Of a stretch of 64,000 bases of DNA, positions 36,397-46,259 are shown one piece after another. Origin of the DNA: Doryteuthis pealeii (Eukaryota > Mollusca > Cephalopoda > Myopsida > Loliginidae); NCBI GenBank assembly GCA_023376005.1, contig CM042151.1, positions 79,245,807 to 79,309,806 on the forward strand, read 5' to 3'. Numbering within the stretch: the first letter of the stretch is position 1; every line of letters starts with the position of its first letter. The translations under genes were made by a program, and so were the position numbers. The notes beneath the pieces were generated by a model that was not told the origin of the DNA, did no database searches, and saw nothing but the letters and a program-made list of their open reading frames with translations.

Positions 36397-36720
36397 ATGG
36401 CGTCTGAAAATGTGTACAATTTTGAAGGTTTCTCCAAAGATAATCTTTCAACTGAAGAGATAGGCTTAGGAATTGATGATCAAAGTGATATTTCTTTTTT
36501 GAGTGTCAATACTAGTGATTTATCACATTTTTCTGAATTAGAAGATGAAGATGAAATTTTTACAGGACCTGACCAATGGACCGAATGTTGTTGAATTAAC
36601 GAGACCATCAGAATTTACAAATTTCGTCGGTCCTACACACCCATTAGGACTTGATGCTACACCTGTAGAATATTTTTTCAGCTATTTCCACTAAATTTGT
36701 TTGAAGAAATTTTTATTTGG
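36397..36720 (+). pseudogene. piggyBac-like transposase N-terminal remnant
   Basis: Begins MASENVYNFEGF and has an acidic Ser/Asp/Glu-rich stretch ending ELEDEDEIF, then after one frame change NVVELTRPSEF, FVGPTH and LGLDATPVEYF, and after another QLFPLNLFEEI. Acidic N-terminus, then F-x-G-P, then a D-x-x-P-x-x-(Y/F)F entry, matches the start of the DDE_Tnp_1_7 (PGBD) domain. The catalytic Asp region is missing; the sequence switches to T2 at about 36720. Assignment rests on remembered family pattern. Confidence 0.45.
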
Positions 36721-37218
36721 AATTGTTATTGTTGAATAACAATGTTTGCTTCCTAGAATGTACGGAAGACAATTTCATCATTGAACATTGGTTATCTTTC
36801 TTGAATTTTTTCACAAACTAAATGCGAGAAGCTTTTCATAAATTCCATACTACTGTTTAAAAAAAGAAAAGAATAATAAATTCTTTAATAATAATCGGTT
36901 ATTACATAATGCACAATAAAACAATTGTTATGTCGATTTAGTCACCCATATATTGAAAAGTATAATAGTCAAAGAGAGTTAATATGTGAATTAATAAAAA
37001 CACGCTCCCTTGACAAAAAACAGCTTTTTTTACTTATTTTTCAAGATAACAGTGAGTAATTTTTATCCAATTAGATAATTTGATCTTTAAATTAACTGTT
37101 TTTCTTTGTAAAAACGTTTTATGTTGGTAATTTGGGGGGGGGGAAGATCCAATAAATTTTGGATTGCTGCTTCAAAATAGAATAAACTAATCATGTGACA
37201 TTGTTTTGGAGGTCCCTA
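36721..37218 (+). mobile_element. T2 element right part
   Basis: Near-identical in kind to 57130-57633 (for example GTTGAATAACAATGTTTGC) and distantly related to T1. Ends GGAGGTCCCTA at 37218, followed by gtaatcac. Confidence 0.6.
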
Positions 37219-37226
37219 GTAATCAC

Positions 37227-37571
37227 TAGGGATCTCCAATTCAATGTGTAAAATTTGCACCCCTCTTTATTTAACATGATGAAACTTGAAAAAGAGTTAA
37301 TATTATTGTCAAAGTTTTTAGCCCATTCAAAATAAGAAACATTAAAAAAAACTCCTGATAATTTTTTAAAATTTCTTTCAGTTCACAGAAATAATAAAGA
37401 TTATGAACAAAAACAATGTTTACATTTTTGCACCATTGAATAATTTGAATTTTAAAATGGCCACATACAAGTTATACCTACAGGCTTTTTAAAAAATTCT
37501 ATGAAAAATCAATTAAGTATCAAAGTTTCGCAAAAAAATTCATAATTGAAGAATAATTAAAGTCCAATTAA
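37227..37571 (+). mobile_element. T2 element left part, abutting the previous one
   Basis: Starts TAGGGATCTCC directly after gtaatcac (37219-37226), the sequence that also follows the previous T2 end, so the two elements share one 8-bp target duplicate. The interior resembles T1 (CCATTCAAA, CTATGAAAAATCAATTAA). It is interrupted at about 37571 by the SAM-gag element and resumes near 39480. Confidence 0.55.
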
Positions 37572-37595
37572 TGTCGAACTGGGAAGACAAGGCAG
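37546..37595 (+). repeat. Left inverted repeat around the SAM-gag segment
   Basis: Pairs with 39455-39500. The core ATTGAAGAATA, AGTCCAATTA and GAACTGGGAAGACAAGGCAG is present here and, reverse-complemented, at the right end. About 33 of the inner 36 bp match. Confidence 0.75.
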
Positions 37596-37846
37596 CAAAC
37601 GGTTGTAACTCAATACAATCCCGAAAGCCACAAAGTCCACTGCAAAATGACAGAGTATATATAAGACTCCACAATGTCATTCAAATCAAGCAGTCAAGCA
37701 GAACTCAAGGAATGGAATCACCCAAATCACCCAGATTCATGGATGGATCATTCTTGAGTCCTATTTATACCAATAGTCTTGGACACTGCTTGAGTTGCAC
37801 TTAGCTGCTGTTATTCAAACCAACAGTAGGCTAACTGACTTCAATA
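37572..37846 (+). repeat. Putative 5' LTR of the SAM-gag element
   Basis: Starts TGTCGAACTGGG and contains a TATA box (GAGTATATATAAGACTCC at about 37655). The last base is the A of the gag ATG, directly followed by a primer-binding-like TGGCGCTACGAACAG. No matching 3' LTR lies in the window, because the element is 3'-truncated at about 39480. Confidence 0.5.
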
Positions 37847-38181
37847 TGGCGCTACGAACAGCGATGGAACCTGAAGATTGGGAAAGCTACTTCATCAAAG
37901 CTGGTATCTCTGCTGACTCAGCCAAAAGCTATGCTGCAACATTTGCAAGTGAAAAGCTGACCAAAGAAAACCTCCAAATGATGGATCGGGCCATGCTAAA
38001 AGAGTTGGGAATCACAGCAATGGGAGAAGCCCTGTCTATCCTTAAACAAGCTAAGGAGACCTCTACCCAGACAACCTATACTAAGGCACCATCAGTCAAG
38101 CCCCCCCAACTCCACTTTGAAATGACCCCCCCCAACAATTCAGAAAATTTCGAATCTATTGGGAAGTTTTTACAAGAATGA
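37846..38181 (+). pseudogene. SAM-domain N-terminus of a Gypsy-type gag
   Basis: Starting at ATG 37846, the first ~70 residues (WESYFIKAGI, SYAATFASEKLT, MMDRAMLKELGI, AMGEALSILKQAKE) follow the five-helix SAM pattern: an aromatic residue near the start, an L-x-x-L-G-I turn and a G-x-x-x-x-I-L-x-x-x-K ending. SAM domains self-associate or bind partners, and it most resembles the C19orf47-type SAM, as I recall that family. Here it precedes a retrotransposon gag rather than a host protein. The frame stops at 38181 and gag continues in another frame. A second copy starts at 47532. In the element it probably aids particle assembly (inference). Confidence 0.7.
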
Positions 38182-39478
38182 CAGATATGCCAACTTCTCA
38201 AACAACATACAATTATACAATTACGCTGATGAATCTGTCCAAAACGCAATCATCAACACCCACCCTAAATTCTTCACTCCTGACCCAGACAGGCTGTTAG
38301 AGATGATAGAAAAATTGGTAACTCAAAGATCGAATCCCATGGTCCATCGGATTACATTTGCATCGATGTCACAGTATGAAGACGAACCAATTCAACAATA
38401 CCTTGTTCGCCTTAGGGCCACAGCCATAGACTGCAACTTCTCCTGTCCCCGATGTGAGCATGACCTGTCCGACACGTACATCAAAGACCAACTCATCAGA
38501 GTGATAGCAAACGACGCACTCCAGACTGATCTACTAGCAAAAGCCAGGGTACTGAAGTCCCTTGAGCAGAATATCTGTCATGCTGAAGCATTTGAATCAG
38601 CACTACAGGACCAAACTGCAATGACTGATACCACAGACATAGCTACTGTTCAGATGTCAACATATCGCAGACAGAAGAACAGTGCAGCACAGACCAATAA
38701 GGGTAAAAATCCTACTAGCACCTCTACTACATGCAAAAACAGCATTGCTGAACAAACCCCTCGTCAAGCTTGCATGGGTTGTGGTAGCCACCAACACGGC
38801 ACTCTGGGAAAACGTGCCCGCCATTTAATGTGTCCAGCATGGGGTCAAATATGTAACACCTGTAGGAAACCAAACCATTTTTCAACCGTGTGCCTTACAA
38901 AGAAGGAACATCACCAAGCAATAGTAAAAAGCTTCGAAGGTGATGAGGCTCCCATGGAAATTCTCATAGCCAACATCACATTTGACCAAACAACGGGCAC
39001 ATTCACATTCAGAAATGATGACCAATTAACAGAAATAAATGCATCGGTAATCCCATTTCCACCAAATCCGGATCCCAGACAGGCTATAAACATCCCCAGT
39101 AATTGTAGTACTACACTAAGAATTTTCCCTGACAGTGGTGCCACTATCTGTCTTGGAGGACCAAAACATTTACTGGACATGGGGCTTACAATGGACAACC
39201 TTGTTCCATCAAGAAAGATCATTAGGGCAGTGGGAGGTTTCACCCTTATGTGTCAGGGTTGGCTGCCTGTTGAATTTGTTGTTAGAGGAAAATCAACCAA
39301 ATAAGCCCTCAACATATGCGGAAATATCCAGCGCCTCTATTTCAGCAAGGCTGCATGCATTGATGTGGGAATATTGCACAAAGATTTTCCCAACCCTTTA
39401 GCTGACAAACAACATAAAGAGTTTGGCCCCAAACCTAATGAGTGTGAGGATCAACTGCCTTGTCTTCCCAGTTCAACG
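38159..39478 (+). pseudogene. Gag and retropepsin of a Gypsy-type retrotransposon
   Basis: 38159-39304 encodes a capsid-like region (NAIINTHPKFF, ASMSQYEDEPIQQYL). A nucleocapsid-type Cys/His region follows from residue ~205, with a canonical C-x2-C-x4-H-x4-C knuckle at residues 232-245. The aspartic-protease active site FPDSGATICLG comes next (Asp codon at 39131). A TAA at 39302-39304 then interrupts the frame; reading continues in the same frame afterwards (RLYFSKAACIDVGI, HKDFPNPL), so this is a single nonsense change. Coding homology ends at about 39478 before any reverse transcriptase. The link to the SAM frame requires a frameshift near 38160-38180. Broken and 3'-truncated. Confidence 0.75.
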
Positions 39479-39500
39479 GTAATTGGACTTATTCTTCAAT
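39455..39500 (-). repeat. Right inverted repeat around the SAM-gag segment
   Basis: Reverse complement of 37546-37595: CTGCCTTGTCTTCCCAGTTC then TAATTGGACT and TATTCTTCAAT. The inner part is still in the gag-pro reading frame; the outer part is host T2 sequence. Confidence 0.75.
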
Positions 39501-40690
39501 ACTTATTTGATTTAGATTAAATTACATTTAAATAGGTTTTTCCTGAAATAGGGGAAATATTTTTTTTACCCTTTCTTTTAATTCATTTCATGGCATCTGA
39601 ACAAAATATATCTTTAACATACAATTTAAAAAATTTTTGAGGACTTGAGTCACTAGCTGATTGCTGGCTGTTATTTGACCCTTTCTACCACCACCAAAGC
39701 AGTAGTCCAGAGAAATCTCTGTTTACCACCCCCATGGTTATAATAACAATCTCCAACTCTTCCACTTCCCTTTCACTTCTGTCCTAGTAAAAATTGTAAT
39801 TAAACTACCGAAGAAGTATAAAAACATTTTACTTTCAAACATTTTTTCATTACAGTTTTGTTTGTTAATTAAAATTATGGTGAAGTAAATAGAGATTAAT
39901 TTTAATATTAAATGAAAAAATGTTTTTCAGTCAACCCCATAACACTGTAGCTATTAATAGAATTTCAAGAATGAGGTCCTTTTAAATTGGCCAAACTTTC
40001 CCTTCCTTAAAAATCTTATGAAATGATTTTAATGATTTTTTAAAAAATTCTCCAGTCCTTTTTTCTTAGCATTGCAAGCAATTACCTGAGATGGGCGGAC
40101 ATTTTCAAATTTGCGATCTTAATCAGTTAAATTTGCAAGTTCTTGAGTATTTCTGATCCAATCTTAAAAATATTTATATAGTTGGAAAGAAAATTAAATA
40201 GTCTTTCTAAATATGTATATTCCATGGGTTTTTATCCATTAAATTATCTTTTACAGCAATTTAAAATGATATTTTGCTTTGGATTGCCGAAAACAAAAAA
40301 TACAAATTTTTTCGAGCCTAAATTTTAGTCGTTAGTTTGCATTTCAAAATCAAAGAGAATAATCTTCATCAATTTACTTTAAATTGAACATTTAATTAGT
40401 AGAATTCCAAGTTTTATCAAAATTGCTCCAAAAATAAAGAAATGGTGAAAAAATGATTAAATTTCTTGTTTTGAATTGGTCTGTAATTTGACATATTTTT
40501 TAAACAAAATCTTGTCCACTTTTGTACCCGCAATTTCAGGGCTTTAAATTCTTATAACTTTTGAACCACTTTCAGTTTATTGAATCACAAATTGAATAAT
40601 CCTAACATTTTAAATGCAAATTGCACACAAGTTTCTTTTTTAAATAATATTTCTTCTTTATTCACAGATATCAATTATAATATCATCAAA
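39500..40690 (-). repeat. 5' flank of zinc-finger copy D
   Basis: 39640-40390 matches 5340-6120 reversed, and 40400-40690 matches 2741-3020 reversed. Part is shared with 57642-58340. 39500-39640 continues T2. Non-coding. Confidence 0.65.
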
Positions 40691-40926
40691 CATTTTTCAA
40701 ATTTGAAAAATCACTTGGACACTCAAACTGAAAAGAAAACATTCTTGCAAATCTGATGATCCTTATGTTAACACACTTAATATTTTGATATTCCCATAAA
40801 ATCATAGAAAGGAAAAGTCTGGATGTCAACATTTTTATCAGCACATACGAAAAGACTCAGGAGTGCAGCCTTACTGTAAGTAATTGTTCCAATCATCAGT
40901 TACAAGGAGTTTAAAATTAAAGAGAC
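40690..40926 (+). pseudogene. Decayed upstream fingers of copy D
   Basis: Translation shows FSNLKNHLDTQTEK (about 40696-40737) and HIRKDSGVQPY (about 40845-40880), recognisable as finger C-termini plus linkers with lost cysteines. They are separated by stops from the intact array. A TAA at 40918-40920 lies in frame 6 bp upstream of the ATG at 40927. Confidence 0.5.
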
Positions 40927-42456
40927 ATGGAGTCACATACTGGAGAGGAATCATTTTCATACAAACTATGTGAATCAGAATTTTCAGATAGCTTAAAAGC
41001 ACACACAAGTGAGAAAGCATTTTCCTGTGAAACATGTAGATCAAGATTTTCATCTCGCTCTAATTTAAAAAGACACATGCAAATACACACAGGCGAGAAA
41101 CCATTTTCTTGTGAAGTGTGTCGTTCAAGATTTTCAAATAGCTCTTCTTTAAAATGCCACATGCGAACACATACAGGCGAGAAACCATTTTCTTGTGAAG
41201 TGTGTGGATCGGCATTTTCATTGAGATCCAGCTTAGATAAACACATGCGAATACACTCTGGAGACAAACCATTTTCTTGTGAAGTGTGTGGTTCAGCATT
41301 TTCAAATAGCTCTTCTTTAAAAAGCCACATGCGAACACACACAGGCGAGAAACCATTTTCTTGTGAAGTGTGTGGTTCAGCATTTTCATATAGCTCTCAG
41401 TTAAAATACCACATGCGAACACATACAGGTGAGAAACCATTTTCTTGTCAAATATGTGGATCAGCATTTTCAATAAGATACAGCTTAAATAAACACATGC
41501 GAATACACACTGGAGAGAAACCATATTCTTGTGAGGTGTGTGGATTGGCATTCATTGGAAGTTCCTCTTTAAAAAGACACATGCAAATACATACAGGAGA
41601 GAAACCATTTCCTTGCCAATTATGCGGATCAGCATTTTCAAATTCTTCCGCTTTAAAATATCACATTAGAAAACACACAGGGGAGAAACCATATTCTTGT
41701 CAAATATGTGGATCAGCATTTTCTATGAGCACTTCTTTAAAAAGACATATGCACATACACACAGGGGAGAAACCGTATCATTGTCAATTATGTGGATCAT
41801 CATTTTTAGTGACCTCCCATTTAAAAAGCCACATGCTAAGGCACGCTAAAGAGAAACCATATAGCTGCTCTGAGTGTGAATTGACATTTACAACTACCTC
41901 CAATTTAAATGACCACATGCGAATACACACAGGTGAGAAACCTCATTCGTGTGAAGTATGTGGAACTGCATTTTCAAGTAGCTCCTCTTTAAAAAGACAC
42001 ATGAGAATACATACTGGAGAGAAACCATATTCTTGTGAAATATGTGGGTCAGCATTTTCATTGGGCCCCAGTTTAAAAAAACACATGAAAATACACACAA
42101 AGATGCAAATACACACAAAGAAGAAATTTTCTTGTCAAATATGTGGATTAGCATATTCATTCAACCGCAGTTTAAAAAGCCACCTGCGAACACACACTAA
42201 TGAGAAATCATATTGCTGCACTGAGTGTGGATCATCATTTACTGATAGATCCGGTTTAAATAGACATATGCGAATACATACAGGTGAGAAACCTTATTCT
42301 TGCGAAGTATGTAAATCAGCATTTACAACTGGTGGCGCTTTAAAAAAGCACATAAGAATACACACTGGAGAGAAACCGTATTCTTGTCAAATATGTGAAT
42401 CAGCATTTTCAATGTCTTCCTCCTTAAAAAGACATCTGAAAATACACACAGGATAG
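40927..42456 (+). CDS. C2H2 zinc-finger protein, 17 fingers (copy D)
   Basis: Intact 509-codon frame, single exon as seen. It starts at ATG 40927, the first Met after an in-frame TAA at 40918. A degenerate first finger (first Cys lost, shortened) is followed by 17 canonical C-x2-C-x12-H-x3-H fingers joined by TGEKP linkers (some TNEKS, AKEKP, SGDKP). No effector domain. Helix contact positions are dominated by Ser and Asn, for example S/S/N/R in finger 1. Linker 13-14 carries an 18-bp tandem duplication (42085-42102 and 42103-42120) and has lost a Pro codon. Probably a nuclear sequence-specific DNA-binding protein (family knowledge); target unknown. It has three to four more fingers in frame than copy A (1159-2355). 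No promoter could be assigned. Confidence 0.85.
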   Translation: MESHTGEESFSYKLCESEFSDSLKAHTSEKAFSCETCRSRFSSRSNLKRHMQIHTGEKPFSCEVCRSRFSNSSSLKCHMRTHTGEKPFSCEVCGSAFSLRSSLDKHMRIHSGDKPFSCEVCGSAFSNSSSLKSHMRTHTGEKPFSCEVCGSAFSYSSQLKYHMRTHTGEKPFSCQICGSAFSIRYSLNKHMRIHTGEKPYSCEVCGLAFIGSSSLKRHMQIHTGEKPFPCQLCGSAFSNSSALKYHIRKHTGEKPYSCQICGSAFSMSTSLKRHMHIHTGEKPYHCQLCGSSFLVTSHLKSHMLRHAKEKPYSCSECELTFTTTSNLNDHMRIHTGEKPHSCEVCGTAFSSSSSLKRHMRIHTGEKPYSCEICGSAFSLGPSLKKHMKIHTKMQIHTKKKFSCQICGLAYSFNRSLKSHLRTHTNEKSYCCTECGSSFTDRSGLNRHMRIHTGEKPYSCEVCKSAFTTGGALKKHIRIHTGEKPYSCQICESAFSMSSSLKRHLKIHTG

Positions 42457-42545
42457 AATATATATTATTGTGATGTGTGTGGATCAGCATTCATTCAGTG
42501 ATTCAATACAAAAAGGCACATGCGGAAGTGCACAGGAGAGAAAAT
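42454..42545 (+). pseudogene. Degenerate finger after the stop of copy D
   Basis: After the TAG, the sequence still reads YYCDVCGSAFIQ, then a stop or frameshift, then KRHMRK and TGEK. Same structure as 1075-1160. Confidence 0.6.
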
Positions 42546-42756
42546 ATGAAAATGTTAACCCTGTATAAGGTTACCTACTGACATCAGTGTATGGACAGGA
42601 TACCCCTACTGAGAAGAGAGGGCGGTTTAGGTTTCAATCATGCATATCAAGCCACAATATCACCATGAATAAAACGGTAGGACTGGTAAATGCCTATCCC
42701 AACAGACTTCATCTATAAAACTTGCAGAAAATGGTCATTTTCACCTTTAGTTGTTA

Positions 42757-42770
42757 ACACACATACACAT

Positions 42771-42820
<50 letters not shown>

Positions 42821-42832
42821 AACGAATTGAAA

Positions 42833-42881
<49 letters not shown>

Positions 42882-42952
42882 TAACCCATTGGACACACAC
42901 ACACATATATTTATATCAATGGATTTCTTTATTTACACACACACATATATAT

Positions 42953-42991
<39 letters not shown>

Positions 42992-43784
42992 AAGTAAGTA
43001 AAGTCGTCGGGGCGGCCTAACCAGCCAGAGCAGTTCACTAGCGCTAGACCAAGGAGATTTTTGAGCATCTGAGGTGGAGCGCCACACCTACCATCAGCTC
43101 CCTTTACCGCACAGATCCCTGTTCTACGCATAAGAACCTTGAGATTCCTAGCCGAACACTACCGACTGAGATCAAGATTATTCTTTGCAAAATGCTACCC
43201 AGAGCATATTTATCGCTGTCTGAATTCATAGATTCTCTATAAAATTGTGTGTGTGCTTTATCTGAAATGAACATAATTGTTATTAGGAACACATTTTAAA
43301 AGGCAAAAGTTTTTAAGACATCAGTCCTAAGCTGTCAAAAAAAAGCAGGCTAACCAGCTTATGAGCTGTTCACAGCAGTTTTCCAAACATAGGTGGTGGT
43401 GGTGGTGGTGGGCTTCTGCCTGATAGAGACTTGTCTCTTCCATTTGTTCACAGAACTGACCAAGCAGAAAGAGAGTGGGTGGGGCCCATAGCCTGAGAGA
43501 GCCTTTCTCTCACGTCTGCTTGTTCACAGCAGTTAAAAAAGACAGATTTCTCAGGAATTCTCCCCTTCCCCTTAGGGACGTCACAACTGACCAATCACAG
43601 GCCCTTAAAAATTCACTCTGCGAATTTCAAATGAAAAGGCACCACCGCAGCCCAAACAAAAATACAATATTTTACAAAACCTCCTACAAGAGGTGGGGGG
43701 TGAACTGTTGCAGCCATTTTAATGAATTTTCCCCCCACAAAAAAATTTCTACACAACAAAGCCATTAAACTAGATATTGTCATC
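42757..43784. repeat. Insertion in copy D: microsatellites, GC-rich piece, promoter-like segment
   Basis: Not present at the matching place in copies A or C. It holds CA/TA runs (42757-42880, 42895-42990), a TAAG repeat, a GC-rich 130-bp piece (43005-43140, unclassified, possibly SINE-like), a GGT trinucleotide run (43392-43411), and at 43570-43610 a CRE-like GACGTCAC next to ACCAATCACAGG. The open frame at 43475-43768 has no recognised domain. Confidence 0.5.
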
Positions 43785-44110
43785 TGGAATAAACATTAAA
43801 AAACTGCTCTCATTATTGATGTAGCTGTCCCAAATGATTATGACCTCAATAGAGCTGAGCAGGAAAAAATTACAAAATCTCAAAACCTCAAGAATGACTT
43901 AAAAACAACTTGGTCATTGAAAGAAATCAATATCATACCACCTATGATAGGGGCAACTGGGTTAGTCAAGCAAAACTTGAAAAAATTCCTTGAAACAATA
44001 CCAGGTAAACCAAGCTGCTATGAAGTACAAATAGCAGCTATCAAAGGAACATGCTTCATCCTAAAAAATCATTAGGATACAAGTACTATTTATAAAGGAA
44101 TAAAGTGTTA
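43785..44110 (+). pseudogene. LINE ORF2 C-terminal fragment
   Basis: Reads DVAVPNDYDLNRAEQEKITK, SLKEINIIPP then MIGATGLVKQNLKKFLETIP and IAAIKGTC with little frame disruption. Same element as 13150-13525. Region C-terminal of the reverse transcriptase; truncated. Confidence 0.6.
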
Positions 44111-45665
44111 GCCCCGGGCAGGGACCCCTTGACTTCTAAAATTGTTAAAGGAAAATAAAACAAAAAAGAGATAAAAATGATAAAAATAAGAAGACATCTG
44201 CATGAAGTTTAGATATGAAAAATGTGCTAAATGCATTATTAAAAAAGGGAAAAAAATATCAGCAGAACATCTTAGGTGAAAAATAGCTATATTGAAGATC
44301 TGGGTGAGGATTCTGAATAAAGTAAATTCATTGCAATTAAAAATGTGTGTAATATTTGTTAATTCTTCCATCTTTTTTTTTTTTTGTTGTTGGTTATCTT
44401 TGTTGTTTTAATCAGTCAATTCTGTGGCTGCTAATGAAATAAATTCTGCAGTTATGCAATAAAAATAAATACAGAATGATCTGTAAAACCAATTAGTTTT
44501 ATCTTCTAATCTATGAAGACATTCACTATTTCTCACACAAGATGAGAAAGGGACAATTTTTATTGCAGGCCAATTCCATGTCAAATCATCCAGAAAAAAG
44601 TAAAATTGTCCCCCAACCTTTGAATTTTTCTGAAATTTTGTACAGGTGTTGACTGTGTTAAAGTTAGACTTTCCCCAACATTTGAGCTTCCAATTCCAAC
44701 AATTGGCAGTTATGTCGACTTTTAGCTCTACAAATTTGATGTGTGATCATACGAATAAAGTATCTGATGTAGACTCCATAACAATCATCAAGATAATCTG
44801 TTGCTTGTTTGAAATGAGTCAGTGCCAGGATGAAGAAATTTAAAGAGTGCTCAGTACCTAAGTAGAGCAAATAGTAATATTAATCCTAATGATCTACCAA
44901 CTAAAAGTTTCACTTACTAGTTCATCAGAATATGACTAAAAAGACTTTGGCGCAAGGTTTTTTGGGGTTTTTTCAGATTCTTTTATATATATATTTTTTC
45001 AGATTTTTTAATTACTCTAATGTACATCTTATTATAATGGAGATTGTGGGTTTGTCTGTAACCGAAACTATATTACTATACAAGTCACAATTCCTTTAGT
45101 TATTTACATCATATTCTCCATGATTTTATTTTTATTTAAACCTCAATTATTAATAAAATTGTTTTACATTACTTACACTGTTGACCATATCTACATACTA
45201 ATAGCATGCAATTGTATTTATATATACAACAAAATAGAGGTTTACAGTATGAATGGGAAGGCTAATTTGCATATTCATCTTACAAAATTGATTTTAATAA
45301 ATATATGCTTAGTATTATTGATTTTTAATTGTTTGGTTTTATCTTATTGAATATGAGCAAAAATCTCTTCAATAAATCTTAAAAGAAATCCCTTAACAAG
45401 AAGAAATAACTGTAATATTATTCTTTACTTCCTATTTTAACTAAACAGTTTAATTAGGAAAATTTACCAATGAAAGACGGGCGTGACGGAAAATGATGGA
45501 AGAGTTAGTTTCAAAGTTGTTCTATTTTTCAATCATACCCCCTCTGTTCAAAATCTTTTTATCTACATTCTCATTCAGTTTCCTTAGCCTTTCTAATTTA
45601 ATATCATATTTCATTATAAAATTTAACTAAAATACTTACACCCGGAGGGTGCATATATTTGCTAG
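44111..45665 (-). repeat. 3' flank of zinc-finger copy D
   Basis: 44640-44750 matches 50-150 reversed, 44740-45000 matches 19555-19840 reversed, and 45000-45665 matches 20800-21420 reversed. The two segments that are separate on the left side of the window are contiguous here. Non-coding. Confidence 0.6.
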
Positions 45666-46200
45666 TGAAATATAATTTTCTTTTTTATTATTAGGAAAAT
45701 AATTATATATCTATCATTTTTCTGCTTAAATAGTGGGAGGCAGTTTAAACTTAGATTTAAATTAATGTTGTTTTATAGTTAACAATTCAAAACATGTTTT
45801 TAAATAAATATTTCTTTATTAAACTGAAAACATAAATTTTAATGCTAGAAATTAAAGGATTATAATTTTAAATGAATTTCATTTACTTATTAAATATTCA
45901 AAGACATGATACAATGAAAATAATTATGGAAGGAGCTATTAGTAATATTTATTTTAATGAATTCTGATTTTTTTTTAAATTGAAATAAGCTATTCATCAT
46001 AAAATTAAGAAAGTACTGAAAATTTCATTAAAGTTGGGTAATTTGATTTTTAAAATTGTTTTGAAATTTAAAATTTTGAAAAATATGAATGTGTAGCAGT
46101 TTAAGATTGATTGCACTTACTTATATATGCAATTTTATTTTTGATTAATTACAGAAGTAAATATTTCTTCAGATTCCACTGTAAATAAAGACTTACTTTT
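45666..46200 (+). repeat. Inverted partner of 15943-16480
   Basis: Ends at the GACTTACTTTTGCTAAC sequence that corresponds to the unoccupied T1 site of the 10.6 kb insertion. Non-coding. Confidence 0.6.
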
Positions 46201-46259
46201 GCTAACATCTTAAAACGTCCTGTACCGTGCGAGTCCGCCCGGCCGGAAGTCATTTCTGA

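Noticed and set aside
43475..43768. 97-codon host gene downstream of the CRE/CCAAT segment
   Set aside because: Starts upstream of the promoter-like motifs, low-complexity in places, and has no recognisable domain or second copy.
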